A model generated the notes under the pieces. That model was not told where the DNA came from. It saw only the letters and a program-made list of their open reading frames with translations, and searched no databases. The position numbers were made by a program, and so were the translations under genes. A stretch of DNA of 12,924 nucleotides from VBDM01 sp035651815 (GTDB taxonomy: Bacteria > Pseudomonadota > Gammaproteobacteria > Burkholderiales > SG8-39): positions 1-12,924 of the forward strand of contig DASRFB010000097.1 of NCBI GenBank assembly GCA_035651815.1, written 5' to 3'. Positions 7,000 through 12,924 of the stretch are shown in pieces. The first letter of the stretch is position 1. The number at the start of each line of letters is the position of its first letter.

Positions 7000-7911
7000 G
7001 TGAACCCGAAGCCGCTGCTGCCGCAGCACAGCCGCTACGACTTCGTCCCGCTGCCCGGGCGCAGGGACTACAGCTGGCCGGGCGGCAAGCGCCTCGCGTT
7101 CACGCTCACCACCAACGTCGAATGGTTCGCCTTCGGCGCCGGGCTCGGCCACGATCCGGCGAAGACCGGCGAGCCGCAGACGCACCGCAACTACTCGTGG
7201 CGCGACTACGGCAACCGCATCGGCATCTGGCGGCTCTTCGAGCTGCTCGACGAGCTGAAGCTGCCGGCCGGCCACAACTGCAACAGCCTGCTCTACGACT
7301 ATGCGCCACAGATCATGGATGCGATCCGCAAGCGCGGCGACGAGGTCGTCGCGCACGGGCGCACGAACGCCGAGAACCTGCGCGGCCTGTGGCAGCCCGA
7401 CGAGGAGCGCATCCTGCGCGAGGTGACGGAGACGATCGCGCGCCACGAGGGCCGGCCGCCGAAAGGGTGGATGGGCTCGGGCGCGTACGAGACCGCGAAC
7501 ACGCCCGATCTGCTGAAGGAGCTCGGCTACACCTACCTCATGGACTGGCCGATGGACGATCAGCCGATCTTCATGCGCACGCGCTCGGGCCCGATCCTTT
7601 CGGTGCCTTACCCGATCGAGCTGAACGACTCGCAGGTCGTGATCCACCGCAAGCAGGACGCGAGCGACTTCTGCGACATGATCGTCGGGCAGTTCGACGA
7701 GATGCTCGAGCAGAGCGAGCGCCATCCGCTCGTGATGAACGTCTCGATCCATCCCTACGTGTTCGGCCAGCCGTTCCGGCTGCGCCTGATCCGCCGGGCG
7801 CTCAAGCACTGCGTCGGCCACGAAGGTCGCGGCCGCGTGTGGTGGGCGCGGCCGTGCGAGATTGCCGACCACTGCTACGGCCTTCCCGCGGGCGTCGTGC
7901 CCGGCAGCTGA
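7000..7911 (+). CDS. Polysaccharide deacetylase (CE4) family, PuuE/allantoinase-like
   Basis: This roughly 303-residue protein has the NodB/CE4 fold of the PuuE-like branch, whose members act on cyclic amides and ureides such as allantoin rather than on chitin. Visible blocks are LTTNVEWF (36-43), HGRTNAEN (119-126), KGWMGSGAYET (156-166), LLKELGYTYLMD (171-182), DDQP (186-189), SIHPYVFGQPFR (249-260) and VWWARP (280-285). The usual CE4 metal triad is not intact: the first motif has no Asp-Asp, and the second has HGRTN instead of HxxxH. PuuE-type enzymes are known to work without the canonical metal site, so activity is not excluded. There is no signal peptide. The GTG at 7000 starts the conserved region; a TTG at 6985 is also possible, and neither has a clear Shine-Dalgarno, so translation may depend on the Bug gene ending at 6982. 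Confidence 0.85.
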   Translation: MNPKPLLPQHSRYDFVPLPGRRDYSWPGGKRLAFTLTTNVEWFAFGAGLGHDPAKTGEPQTHRNYSWRDYGNRIGIWRLFELLDELKLPAGHNCNSLLYDYAPQIMDAIRKRGDEVVAHGRTNAENLRGLWQPDEERILREVTETIARHEGRPPKGWMGSGAYETANTPDLLKELGYTYLMDWPMDDQPIFMRTRSGPILSVPYPIELNDSQVVIHRKQDASDFCDMIVGQFDEMLEQSERHPLVMNVSIHPYVFGQPFRLRLIRRALKHCVGHEGRGRVWWARPCEIADHCYGLPAGVVPGS

Positions 7912-7913
7912 GC

Positions 7914-8690
7914 ATGCGCGTCCTCGCCGCGGCTCTTTGCCTGTGCGCCGGCGTCGCGCACGCCCAGCAGGCGCGCGTCGTCGACATTCCGACCCGCGGT
8001 GGCGTGACGCAGCGCTTCCTGTACCTCGCCGCCGCGAAGCCGCGCGCCGCGGCGGTGCTCTTCTCCGGCGGCGCCGGCGACCTGGGCTTCGCGGACGACG
8101 GCGCCGTCGTGCGGCAGAAGGGCAACTTCCTGGTGCGCACGCGCGAGCTGTTCGTCGCGCGCGGCATCGCCGTCGCGCTCGTGTCGCCGCCTTCGGACCG
8201 GCGCGACCTGCGCGGCTTCCGTCAGACCCGCGAGCACGTCGAAGACATGCGCTCGGTCATCGCGTGGCTGCGCCGCGAGACCGGCGCGCCCGTGTGGCTG
8301 ATCGGCACGAGCCGGGGAACGCAGTCGGCCGCGTACGTCGCCACGCAGCTCGCTCCGGCGCAAGGCGGGGCCGACGGGATCGTGCTCACGTCGTCGGTCC
8401 TCGAGGGCCGCTTCAACGATCGCGCCGTTCCCGAGATGGCGCTCGAGCGCATCGCGGTGCCGGTGCTGGTCGTGCACCACCGGCAGGACGGCTGCCGCGT
8501 CACGGCGTACGCCGACGTGCCGAAGCTCATGGGCGCGCTGAAGTCGGCGCCGCGCAAGGAGCTGATCACGATCGACGGCGGCGTCAGCGAGGGCGATCCG
8601 TGCGAGGCGTTCGCGCATCACGGCTACAATGGCGTCGAGCGCGAGACGGTCGACAGGATCGCCGCGTGGATCGTGGGGGAGGGGCGATGA
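7914..8690 (+). CDS. Secreted alpha/beta hydrolase
   Basis: This 258-residue protein has a clear signal peptide (MRVLAAALCLCAGVAHAQ, cleavage after residue 17) and so is exported to the periplasm. The mature part is an alpha/beta hydrolase: LFSGGAGD (49-56) at the oxyanion position, a GTSRG elbow (131-135) with Ser133, Asp192 in HHRQDGC, and His235 or His236 in AFAHHGYNGVE. Cys194 and Cys230 flank the acid and base loops and could form a disulphide in the periplasm. The elbow uses Thr-Ser-Arg rather than the common His-Ser-x-Gly. It starts 2 nt after the deacetylase stop and its own TGA overlaps the next ATG (ATGA), so it is inside the operon. Substrate unknown; hydrolysis of a compound later bound by the Bug receptor is a guess from context. 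Confidence 0.85.
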   Translation: MRVLAAALCLCAGVAHAQQARVVDIPTRGGVTQRFLYLAAAKPRAAAVLFSGGAGDLGFADDGAVVRQKGNFLVRTRELFVARGIAVALVSPPSDRRDLRGFRQTREHVEDMRSVIAWLRRETGAPVWLIGTSRGTQSAAYVATQLAPAQGGADGIVLTSSVLEGRFNDRAVPEMALERIAVPVLVVHHRQDGCRVTAYADVPKLMGALKSAPRKELITIDGGVSEGDPCEAFAHHGYNGVERETVDRIAAWIVGEGR

Positions 8691-8983
8691 ACGGTGACGA
8701 CCAGGCGCAGCGGATGCTGCGCGTCCTCGAGGAGATGCGCGATAACCAGAAGCTGCAGCTCGAGCGCCAGGCAGAAGCGCTCGCCGCGCAGCGCGAGACG
8801 CTGGCGCTGGTCGAGCGCCAGACCGAGCGCGCGGAGCGGCTCCAGGACCGCGCCGAGCAGATCCAGGAGAAGAGCGCGAAGATGGTCGCCGCGGGACGCA
8901 CGGTGATGGCGATCGTGCTGCCGCTCGTCATCGTGCTGATCGCGTATCTGTCCTGGCTGTTGTTCGCGCGGCCCTGGCGGTAG
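8687..8983 (+). CDS. Small tail-anchored coiled-coil membrane protein
   Basis: This 98-residue protein belongs to no family I recognise. Residues 5-66 are almost wholly charged and helical, rich in Glu, Gln and Arg with repeated heptad-like leucines, and look like a coiled coil. Residues 72-93 form one hydrophobic helix followed by a short basic end (ARPWR), so the protein is likely anchored in the inner membrane by its C-terminus with the coil in the cytoplasm. The ATG at 8687 overlaps the upstream TGA (ATGA), and a purine-rich GGGGGAGGGG lies just before it. It ends 2 nt before the methyltransferase ATG. High-GC coding shadows can look charged, but the sharp hydrophobic tail, the overlap and the Shine-Dalgarno support a real gene. 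It may scaffold or oligomerise a neighbour; this is inference. Confidence 0.8.
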   Translation: MNGDDQAQRMLRVLEEMRDNQKLQLERQAEALAAQRETLALVERQTERAERLQDRAEQIQEKSAKMVAAGRTVMAIVLPLVIVLIAYLSWLLFARPWR

Positions 8984-8985
8984 AC

Positions 8986-9444
8986 ATGCGCAATCGTCTC
9001 GGCAGCACGTCGTTCCGGACCTTCCTGCTGTATCCGGCGATCGTGGTCGCCTGGGAGTTCGCGATCCGCCGCGGCGCGGCGCCGTACGTCGACCCGCTCT
9101 ATCTGCCGCTCCTCGCCTGGGGCTACCTGCAGTACCACCTCGTGGGCCGGTACCGCATCGGACGCGGCGGCGGCGGTCCCGGCATGGACACCCCGCCCGA
9201 GCGCCTGGTGACGAGCGGGCCGTTCGCGTGGTGCCGCAACCCGATGTACCTCGGCCACATCATCTTCCTCGTCGGCCTCGCGCTGACGCTGCGCTCGGCG
9301 CTCGCGGCCGCGATCGCCGCGTACACGATCGTCTGGTTCCAGTTCCGCGTGTTCCGCGACGAGCGCCGTCTCGCCGAGCGCTTCGGCCAGCCGTACCTCG
9401 ACTACAAGGCGCGCGTCAGGCGCTGGATCCCCGGCCTGTTCTGA
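8986..9444 (+). CDS. Isoprenylcysteine carboxyl methyltransferase (ICMT)/PEMT-like membrane methyltransferase
   Basis: This 152-residue integral membrane protein has the C-terminal SAM-binding signature of the ICMT/PEMT family: LVTSGPFAWCRNPMYLGH (74-91), then a hydrophobic pair of helices, RDERRLAERFGQPYLDY (124-140) and a basic RVRRWIPGLF end. About four membrane helices are likely. Eukaryotic ICMT methylates prenylated cysteines, but bacteria lack that substrate, and the bacterial members are mostly uncharacterised or methylate lipids and small molecules. The length is typical of short bacterial members. It is the last gene of the run, starting 2 nt after the coiled-coil gene, so its expression follows that of the Bug receptor. 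No poly-T terminator follows; only a 5-bp hairpin (9443-9455) at the stop. Confidence 0.9.
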   Translation: MRNRLGSTSFRTFLLYPAIVVAWEFAIRRGAAPYVDPLYLPLLAWGYLQYHLVGRYRIGRGGGGPGMDTPPERLVTSGPFAWCRNPMYLGHIIFLVGLALTLRSALAAAIAAYTIVWFQFRVFRDERRLAERFGQPYLDYKARVRRWIPGLF

Positions 9445-9550
9445 GCGCGCCGCTCGGCGGGGTCCAGCTCTCCCCGGGCCAGGTGCGGTCGTCGAGATGC
9501 ACCGCGAAGCCGCCCCAGTGCATGCGCAGCCGCCGCCCGCGGCATCGCGC
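9416..9550 (-). pseudogene. Possible short coding remnant in the convergent gap
   Basis: Between the methyltransferase and the NTF2-like gene (9445-9622) no intact gene is present. On the minus strand an open stretch after the TGA at 9551-9553 and before the TGA at 9416-9418 has strongly GC-ending codons and encodes RLRMHWGGFAVHLDDRTWPG followed by ESW, which looks like protein rather than noise. It has no proper start or Shine-Dalgarno and overlaps the methyltransferase end, so it may be the 3' remnant of a lost gene. I do not recognise the family. Confidence 0.25.
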
Positions 9551-9622
9551 TCACGGACGAAAGCCTTTTCGAGGAAGCGGAATCGCCGCCATCCGGCCGA
9601 TCGGCTCAGCTTTGCCTGAGTC

Positions 9623-10009
9623 TCAATCGACCTCGACCGCGGGTATGACCGCGAGCGGCGTCTGCTGGTGGAACGCGAGCTTCCAGCCGCTGCCGTCGCG
9701 CACGTAGACGCTGCTCGCGCGCGCGACGTAGGGCAGCTCGCCGTCGCGCGCCGCGGTCGCCCGGTACGTGAGCAGAGCCGCGTGCTCGTCGATCTCCATC
9801 ACCCGGTGCTCCTCGAGCAGCACCTCCTCCCAGCGGGGCGAATTCTCGAGGCTGCTGCACATCTCGTCCTTGATCATCACGCCGGCGGGGTCCGGAAAGA
9901 TCATCACCGCCTCGTCGGCGAGGTTGCGGCGGTAGAAGGCCGAGTCGCCGCGCCAGAACTGCTCTTCCAGCCGGAACAGCCGGTCGCCGAGTATCGTCTC
10001 CGTCTCCAT
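9623..10009 (-). CDS. NTF2-like / SnoaL-like (DUF4440-type) protein
   Basis: This 128-residue protein has the NTF2-like cone fold pattern: an N-terminal helix (ILGDRLFRLEEQFWRGD, 6-22), YRRNLADEAVMIFPD (26-40), then a series of beta-strands including EHRVMEIDEHAALLTYRAT (67-85) and a final VYVRDGSGWKLAFHQQTP (101-118). The closing WKLAFHQQTP strand is characteristic of DUF4440/SnoaL-like proteins. These range from ketosteroid-isomerase-type enzymes to simple binding domains, and no catalytic pair is certain here. The ATG at 10009 follows GGAGG by 5 nt. It lies downstream of the dioxygenase but after an intrinsic terminator, so it probably has its own promoter in 10010-10076, although no good -35/-10 pair stands out. 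A link with aromatic degradation is suggested only by position. Confidence 0.85.
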   Translation of the reverse strand: METETILGDRLFRLEEQFWRGDSAFYRRNLADEAVMIFPDPAGVMIKDEMCSSLENSPRWEEVLLEEHRVMEIDEHAALLTYRATAARDGELPYVARASSVYVRDGSGWKLAFHQQTPLAVIPAVEVD

Positions 10010-10076
10010 CGTGTCCTCCGGTCCAAAGCGGTACGACACCGCGGAAGCGGAAAAGTATTCTTTCGGGGACGGCAAC

Positions 10077-10100
10077 AAAAAAGCCGCCCGGCGGCGGCTT
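10077..10100 (-). terminator. Rho-independent terminator after the ring-cleaving dioxygenase
   Basis: On the minus strand AAGCCGCC, a 4-nt GCCG loop and GGCGGCTT form a perfect 8-bp stem, and a run of six T residues (10082-10077) overlaps and follows the 3' arm. It begins 16 nt past the dioxygenase stop. This is the clearest intrinsic terminator in the window and separates the dioxygenase unit from the NTF2-like gene. Confidence 0.9.
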
Positions 10101-10116
10101 CTTGCATGAATGGCGC

Positions 10117-11157
10117 TTAGAACGACTCGCGCCAGAGATCGAGCGCCTGCTGCACCGGGCGGTCCGAGAAGCTGAAGATCACCGTCTCGTCGTCGCTCTC
10201 GAGGCGGTACGGCATCCACGAGGGACACACGAAGACGTCGCGCGGTCCGAAGCCCAGCGTCTCGGCGCCGACCACGCAGCGGCCCTTGCCCTCGACCACC
10301 GCGTACACCGTGGAGTCGGTCGCGCGGTATTCGCGGCCGCGGAAGCCGCGCGGCAGCAGCTGCATGAACGTGGCGATGGTCGGCATCGCCGACTCGCCGG
10401 TGACCGGATTGGTGTACTGCAGCTTGTGGCCCCAGCACGGGTGCGGGTCCTGGCCCTTGCGCAGGGTCTCGAGCGCCGCGCGCGTGCGCTCGTACGGATA
10501 CCAGAAGAGGGGCGAGGTGCGGCTCTTCGCCTTGTGCTGCACCGGCTTCATGGTGTTGCCGAACTGCGCGAGGTTGTAGCCCTCGTCGCGGTCGGTGTGC
10601 TGCGTCTCCTCGGGCCCCTTCTCCATGAACTGCGCGTCGAGCAGCTCGACGATCGGAACGTCGAGCCCGTCCATCCATACCATCGGCTCCTTCGACGGGT
10701 TGCCGTGATCGTGGAAGGTCCACGACGGCGTGATGACGAAGTCGCCCACGCCCATGGTGACCTTCTCGCCGTCGACCGCGGTGTAGGCGCCGCGGCCCTG
10801 GAGGATGAAGCGCAGCGCCGATTGCGAATGCCGGTGCGCGGGCGCGACTTCGCCCGGCAGGATCAGCTGCAGCCCCGCGTACAGGCTGTGGGTGATGCGC
10901 GAGCGCCCGCGCAGTCCCGGGTTCTCGAGCACGAGCACGCGGCGCTCGGCTTCCTTCGCGGTGATCAGCCGACCGGCCTCCATGATGTGCGGCCACATCG
11001 CGTCCCATTTCCACAGGTAGGGCTTGCACGGGGTGGCCGGCGTCGGCGTGACCAGCGCGTGCAGCACCTCCCACAGCGGGGTGCTGTTCAGCTTGTCGAT
11101 GCGCTCGTAGAACGCCTTGCGCTCGGCGGAAACGTTCTGCTGCAGGACGGCGGACAT
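10117..11157 (-). CDS. gtdA: Gentisate 1,2-dioxygenase family bicupin (gentisate or salicylate ring cleavage)
   Basis: This 346-residue cytoplasmic protein is a full-length bicupin of the gentisate 1,2-dioxygenase family, which uses Fe(II) and O2 to open the ring of gentisate to maleylpyruvate. In the first cupin, HRH gives His108 and His110, and WTFHDH gives His149, the same 2- and 41-residue spacing as the three iron ligands of salicylate 1,2-dioxygenase (His119, His121, His160 in Pseudaminobacter). The C-terminal cupin (about 260-330) lacks the matching histidines, as expected for its structural role. Close relatives cleave salicylate or 1-hydroxy-2-naphthoate directly, so the exact substrate is not fixed; the symbol is a family label. 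No maleylpyruvate isomerase or fumarylpyruvate hydrolase is in the window. The ATG at 11157 follows GGAGA by about 5 nt. An intrinsic terminator follows the stop. Confidence 0.9.
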   Translation of the reverse strand: MSAVLQQNVSAERKAFYERIDKLNSTPLWEVLHALVTPTPATPCKPYLWKWDAMWPHIMEAGRLITAKEAERRVLVLENPGLRGRSRITHSLYAGLQLILPGEVAPAHRHSQSALRFILQGRGAYTAVDGEKVTMGVGDFVITPSWTFHDHGNPSKEPMVWMDGLDVPIVELLDAQFMEKGPEETQHTDRDEGYNLAQFGNTMKPVQHKAKSRTSPLFWYPYERTRAALETLRKGQDPHPCWGHKLQYTNPVTGESAMPTIATFMQLLPRGFRGREYRATDSTVYAVVEGKGRCVVGAETLGFGPRDVFVCPSWMPYRLESDDETVIFSFSDRPVQQALDLWRESF

Positions 11158-11192
11158 GCGCTTCTCCGGAAACGGATCCTGGTCGGACCGCT

Positions 11193-11222
11193 ATTGTCCG
11201 CCTCGGGCTCCCGCCTTGGCAA
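11193..11222 (-). promoter_or_regulatory. Candidate sigma-70 promoter of the dioxygenase
   Basis: On the minus strand TTGCCA (11222-11217, five of six to consensus), an 18-nt spacer and GACAAT (11198-11193, four of six) stand in the 88-nt gap between the Bug gene and the dioxygenase. Transcription would start near 11186, about 29 nt before the ATG. It would give the dioxygenase a promoter separate from the DoxX-Bug pair. Confidence 0.4.
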
Positions 11223-11245
11223 CGTCGAGACCTGGATCGATACGA

Positions 11246-12208
11246 CTAATCGCCGGCCGTGAGCCCGTTCCTGCGGATGAAGTCGGCCCAGCCGTCGCGC
11301 TCCTGCTTTAGGCTCTTCGCGGCCTGCTCGGGAGTGTCGAACACGGGCACCAGGCCCTGGGGCTCGAGCTTGTCGGCGAGCGCGGGCGATTTCATCGCCT
11401 TGGCGATCTCGGCCGAGAGCTTCCGGATGACGGATGCCGGCGTGCCGGTCGGCACGGCGACGCTGAACGACGTGAACACCTTGTCGACCGCGGGCCAGCC
11501 GAGCTCGGCGAAGGTCGGGACGCCGGGAAGCAGCGGCGTCTTCTCGTTCACCGCGAGCGCGATCAGCTTGCCCGAGCGGATGTAAGGCACCGCGGTCGCC
11601 GCGTCCGGGTACATGAACGCGAGCTGCCCGCCGAGCAGGTCCTTGTAGCCGGCGCCGATGCCCTTGTACGGCACGTGCGTGAACTGCGCCCCGGTGATCT
11701 CCTCGAGCAGCCGTATGCCGAGGAAGGTCGGGCTGCCGGTGCCGGCCGAGCCGAACGCGAGCTTGCCGGGCTCGCGCTTGCCGATCTCGACCAGCTCCTT
11801 GATCGAGCGCGCCTTGACGCCGGGATGGACCACGACGACCTGCGGCGCGATCACGCCGCGCGCGACCGGGACGAGGTCGCGCTCGGTGCTGTACGGCAGC
11901 TTCTTGTACAGGTGCGGGTTGACGGTGAGCGCGGGATTCGCCGACACGAGGATGGTGTAGCCGTCGGGCGCCGCCTTCGCCGCCGCCTCGGCGCCGATGT
12001 TGCCGCTCGCGCCGGGGCGGTTGTCGACCACGAACTGCTGCTTGAGCGACTCCGAGAGCGCCTGCCCCAGCAGCCGCGCGTACAGGTCGGTGCCGCCGCC
12101 GGGCGACGATGGCACGATGACCTTCACCGGCCTCGAGGGCCACTGATCCTGCGCGAGCGCCGTGGAGGCGGCGAGCACGCAGGCCGCGAGGAAGCAGGCC
12201 GATCTCAT
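11246..12208 (-). CDS. Bug/TctC-family periplasmic solute-binding receptor
   Basis: This 320-residue protein has a signal peptide cleaved after ALA (residue 19) and the Bug fold: WPSRPVKVIVPSSPGGGTD (23-41), DNRPGASGNIGAEAA (62-76), PDGYTI (81-86), HVPYKG (178-183) and a closing KQERDGWADFIRRNGL stretch. It is an orphan receptor, since no TctA/TctB permease is in the window. Its ATG overlaps the stop of the DoxX-like gene (TGATG), with GGGAG 5 nt before the ATG. The dioxygenase lies 88 nt downstream, so the receptor may capture an aromatic acid such as salicylate or gentisate, or sense it with a partner elsewhere; this is inference from position. It is clearly diverged from the other receptor at 6011-6982, for example in the ligand-loop segment after PSSPGGG, so the two are not a recent duplication. 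Confidence 0.95.
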   Translation of the reverse strand: MRSACFLAACVLAASTALAQDQWPSRPVKVIVPSSPGGGTDLYARLLGQALSESLKQQFVVDNRPGASGNIGAEAAAKAAPDGYTILVSANPALTVNPHLYKKLPYSTERDLVPVARGVIAPQVVVVHPGVKARSIKELVEIGKREPGKLAFGSAGTGSPTFLGIRLLEEITGAQFTHVPYKGIGAGYKDLLGGQLAFMYPDAATAVPYIRSGKLIALAVNEKTPLLPGVPTFAELGWPAVDKVFTSFSVAVPTGTPASVIRKLSAEIAKAMKSPALADKLEPQGLVPVFDTPEQAAKSLKQERDGWADFIRRNGLTAGD

Positions 12209-12924
12209 CAGAACTCCCTTCCGAGCTTGCGATCGAGCGAGTAGCGTCCGCCGCCCCCGATCATGAACGCGATGAAGATTCCCATCATGAGCAGCGCGTA
12301 CTCGTAGCCGTGCTGCGTCCAGAAGAAAGTCTCGTTGTGGACCTTGAAGCTGATCACCGCCATCTCGAACGCGAGCATCAGCGCGACCGGACGCGTGAAC
12401 AGCCCGAGCGCGAGCAGGAACACGCCGAAGAACTCCAGTCCGCTCACCACCCAGGCCCAGAACTCGGGCGGCGCGAACCCGGTCTTGACGATGTTGCCCT
12501 TGGCGATGCGGTAGACGCCGCCCTCGAACAGCTTGTTGTAGCCGCCCGGCAGGATGAACAGCGCGATCGCGACGCGCATCAGCGCGTAGACCGCCTCGGC
12601 GTATTTCTCGCGCGCCCAGGCGACTCCGGCGAGCACGCGGTTGTCGAGCGCGTAGCGCCCGCTGCCGCCGACGAAGATCAGGAACGCGAACACCGCGAGG
12701 AAAACGGGGTACTGCGCGCCGCCCTGGTTCCACGCCCAGATCTTCGAGTGCACGCCGATCGCGGCCACGATCATCTCGACCACGAACATCAGCGCCACGG
12801 GGCGCGTGAGCAGGCCGACCGCGAGCAGGATGCCGCCGAAGAACTCGAGCCCGCCGATGAACCAGGCCCAGGCCATCGGCGCGGGCAGGCCCCAGGAGCC
12901 GACGATTTTCGCGACGCCGGCGAG
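12208..12924 (-). CDS. Tandem-DoxX membrane protein, partial (5' end outside window)
   Basis: The reading frame is open to the window edge and shows 238 residues; an internal Met at 12876 is not the start, because the frame upstream of it already reads as DoxX (LAGVAKIVGSWGLPAP). Two DoxX units follow one another. Unit one has GLEFFGGILLAVGLLTRPVA at about 25-44, IGVHSKIWAWN (56-66) and GGSGRYALD (86-94). Unit two has LPGGYNKLFEGG (125-136), GLEFFGVFLLALGLFTRPVA (162-181), FKVHNETFFWTQHGYEYA (193-210) and GGGGRYSLD (223-231). Each unit gives about four membrane helices, so the protein probably has eight. Single DoxX proteins of 130-150 residues are usual; proposed roles include thiosulphate oxidation and membrane redox stress complexes, but the function is generally unknown. 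Its stop overlaps the Bug start (TGATG). Confidence 0.9.
   Translation of the reverse strand, partial: LAGVAKIVGSWGLPAPMAWAWFIGGLEFFGGILLAVGLLTRPVALMFVVEMIVAAIGVHSKIWAWNQGGAQYPVFLAVFAFLIFVGGSGRYALDNRVLAGVAWAREKYAEAVYALMRVAIALFILPGGYNKLFEGGVYRIAKGNIVKTGFAPPEFWAWVVSGLEFFGVFLLALGLFTRPVALMLAFEMAVISFKVHNETFFWTQHGYEYALLMMGIFIAFMIGGGGRYSLDRKLGREF

Noticed and set aside
6760..7872. 370-codon minus-strand open frame opposite the Bug and deacetylase genes
   Set aside because: It mirrors the codon pattern of the deacetylase on the other strand and shows only histidine, valine and arginine-rich sequence with no family features.
9596..9605. Perfect 10-bp palindrome GCCGATCGGC
   Set aside because: Short, isolated and expected in GC-rich DNA; no second copy or adjacent promoter suggests an operator.
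9605..9620. CTCAG/CTGAG hairpin just after the NTF2-like gene
   Set aside because: The stem is only 5 bp and no T-run follows on the minus strand, so a terminator call is not supported.
11088..12143. 351-codon minus-strand open frame in another frame of the second Bug gene
   Set aside because: The overlapping Bug frame has a signal peptide and all family motifs; this one is a shadow.
6011..12208. The two Bug receptor genes as a recent duplication
   Set aside because: Only family-wide motifs such as PDGY and HVPYKG are shared; the signal peptides, ligand-loop segments and C-termini differ strongly.

Overview
The window is high-GC DNA with dense gene packing, short overlaps and two orphan periplasmic Bug/TctC-type receptors. 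That combination is typical of Betaproteobacteria, especially Burkholderiales and related soil or sediment lineages. This is inferred from gene content; no rRNA or other marker is present. No tRNA, rRNA, CRISPR array, insertion sequence, phage gene or origin was seen.

Layout, left to right. (1) Positions 1-1239, minus strand: the N-terminal part of a CHASE-domain membrane sensor, cut by the window edge just after a PAS domain begins. Positions 1240-1451 hold no gene. (2) 1452-2183, plus strand: a DUF62 S-adenosylmethionine hydrolase, convergent and 9 nt from the next gene. (3) 3473-4318 and 2193-3473, minus strand: an alpha/beta hydrolase of kynurenine-formamidase type, translationally coupled (TGATG) to a MOFRL-type glycerate 2-kinase. 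(4) 4368-5279, plus strand: a ten-helix EamA/DMT exporter, transcribed divergently from the hydrolase across a 49-nt gap with two opposed -10-like boxes. (5) 5449-5919, plus strand: a small protein that resembles a GIY-YIG nuclease core with a CxxC tail, followed by a strong terminator-like hairpin. Positions 5280-5448 hold no convincing gene.

(6) 6011-9444, plus strand: a tight five-gene run made of a Bug receptor, a PuuE/allantoinase-like CE4 deacetylase, a secreted alpha/beta hydrolase, a tail-anchored coiled-coil protein and an ICMT/PEMT-like membrane methyltransferase. Spacings are 17, 2, -4 and 2 nt. The first gene has a promoter-like sequence and a hairpin that covers its Shine-Dalgarno sequence. 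(7) 9445-9622: a convergent gap with a short coding-like remnant on the minus strand. (8) 9623-12924, all minus strand: a tandem-DoxX membrane protein (5' end beyond the window), a second Bug receptor coupled to it by TGATG, a gentisate/salicylate-type ring-cleaving bicupin dioxygenase that ends at a textbook intrinsic terminator, and an NTF2-like protein.

How the genes may work together. The right-hand block looks like an aromatic-acid catabolic module: the Bug protein would capture an acid in the periplasm and the dioxygenase would cleave its ring. The middle run looks like capture and hydrolysis of an amide or ureide compound. Both functional readings are inference. No clear new defence or mobile system is visible. 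The least explained items are the five-gene run at 6011-9444, the GIY-YIG-like protein and the doubled DoxX protein.
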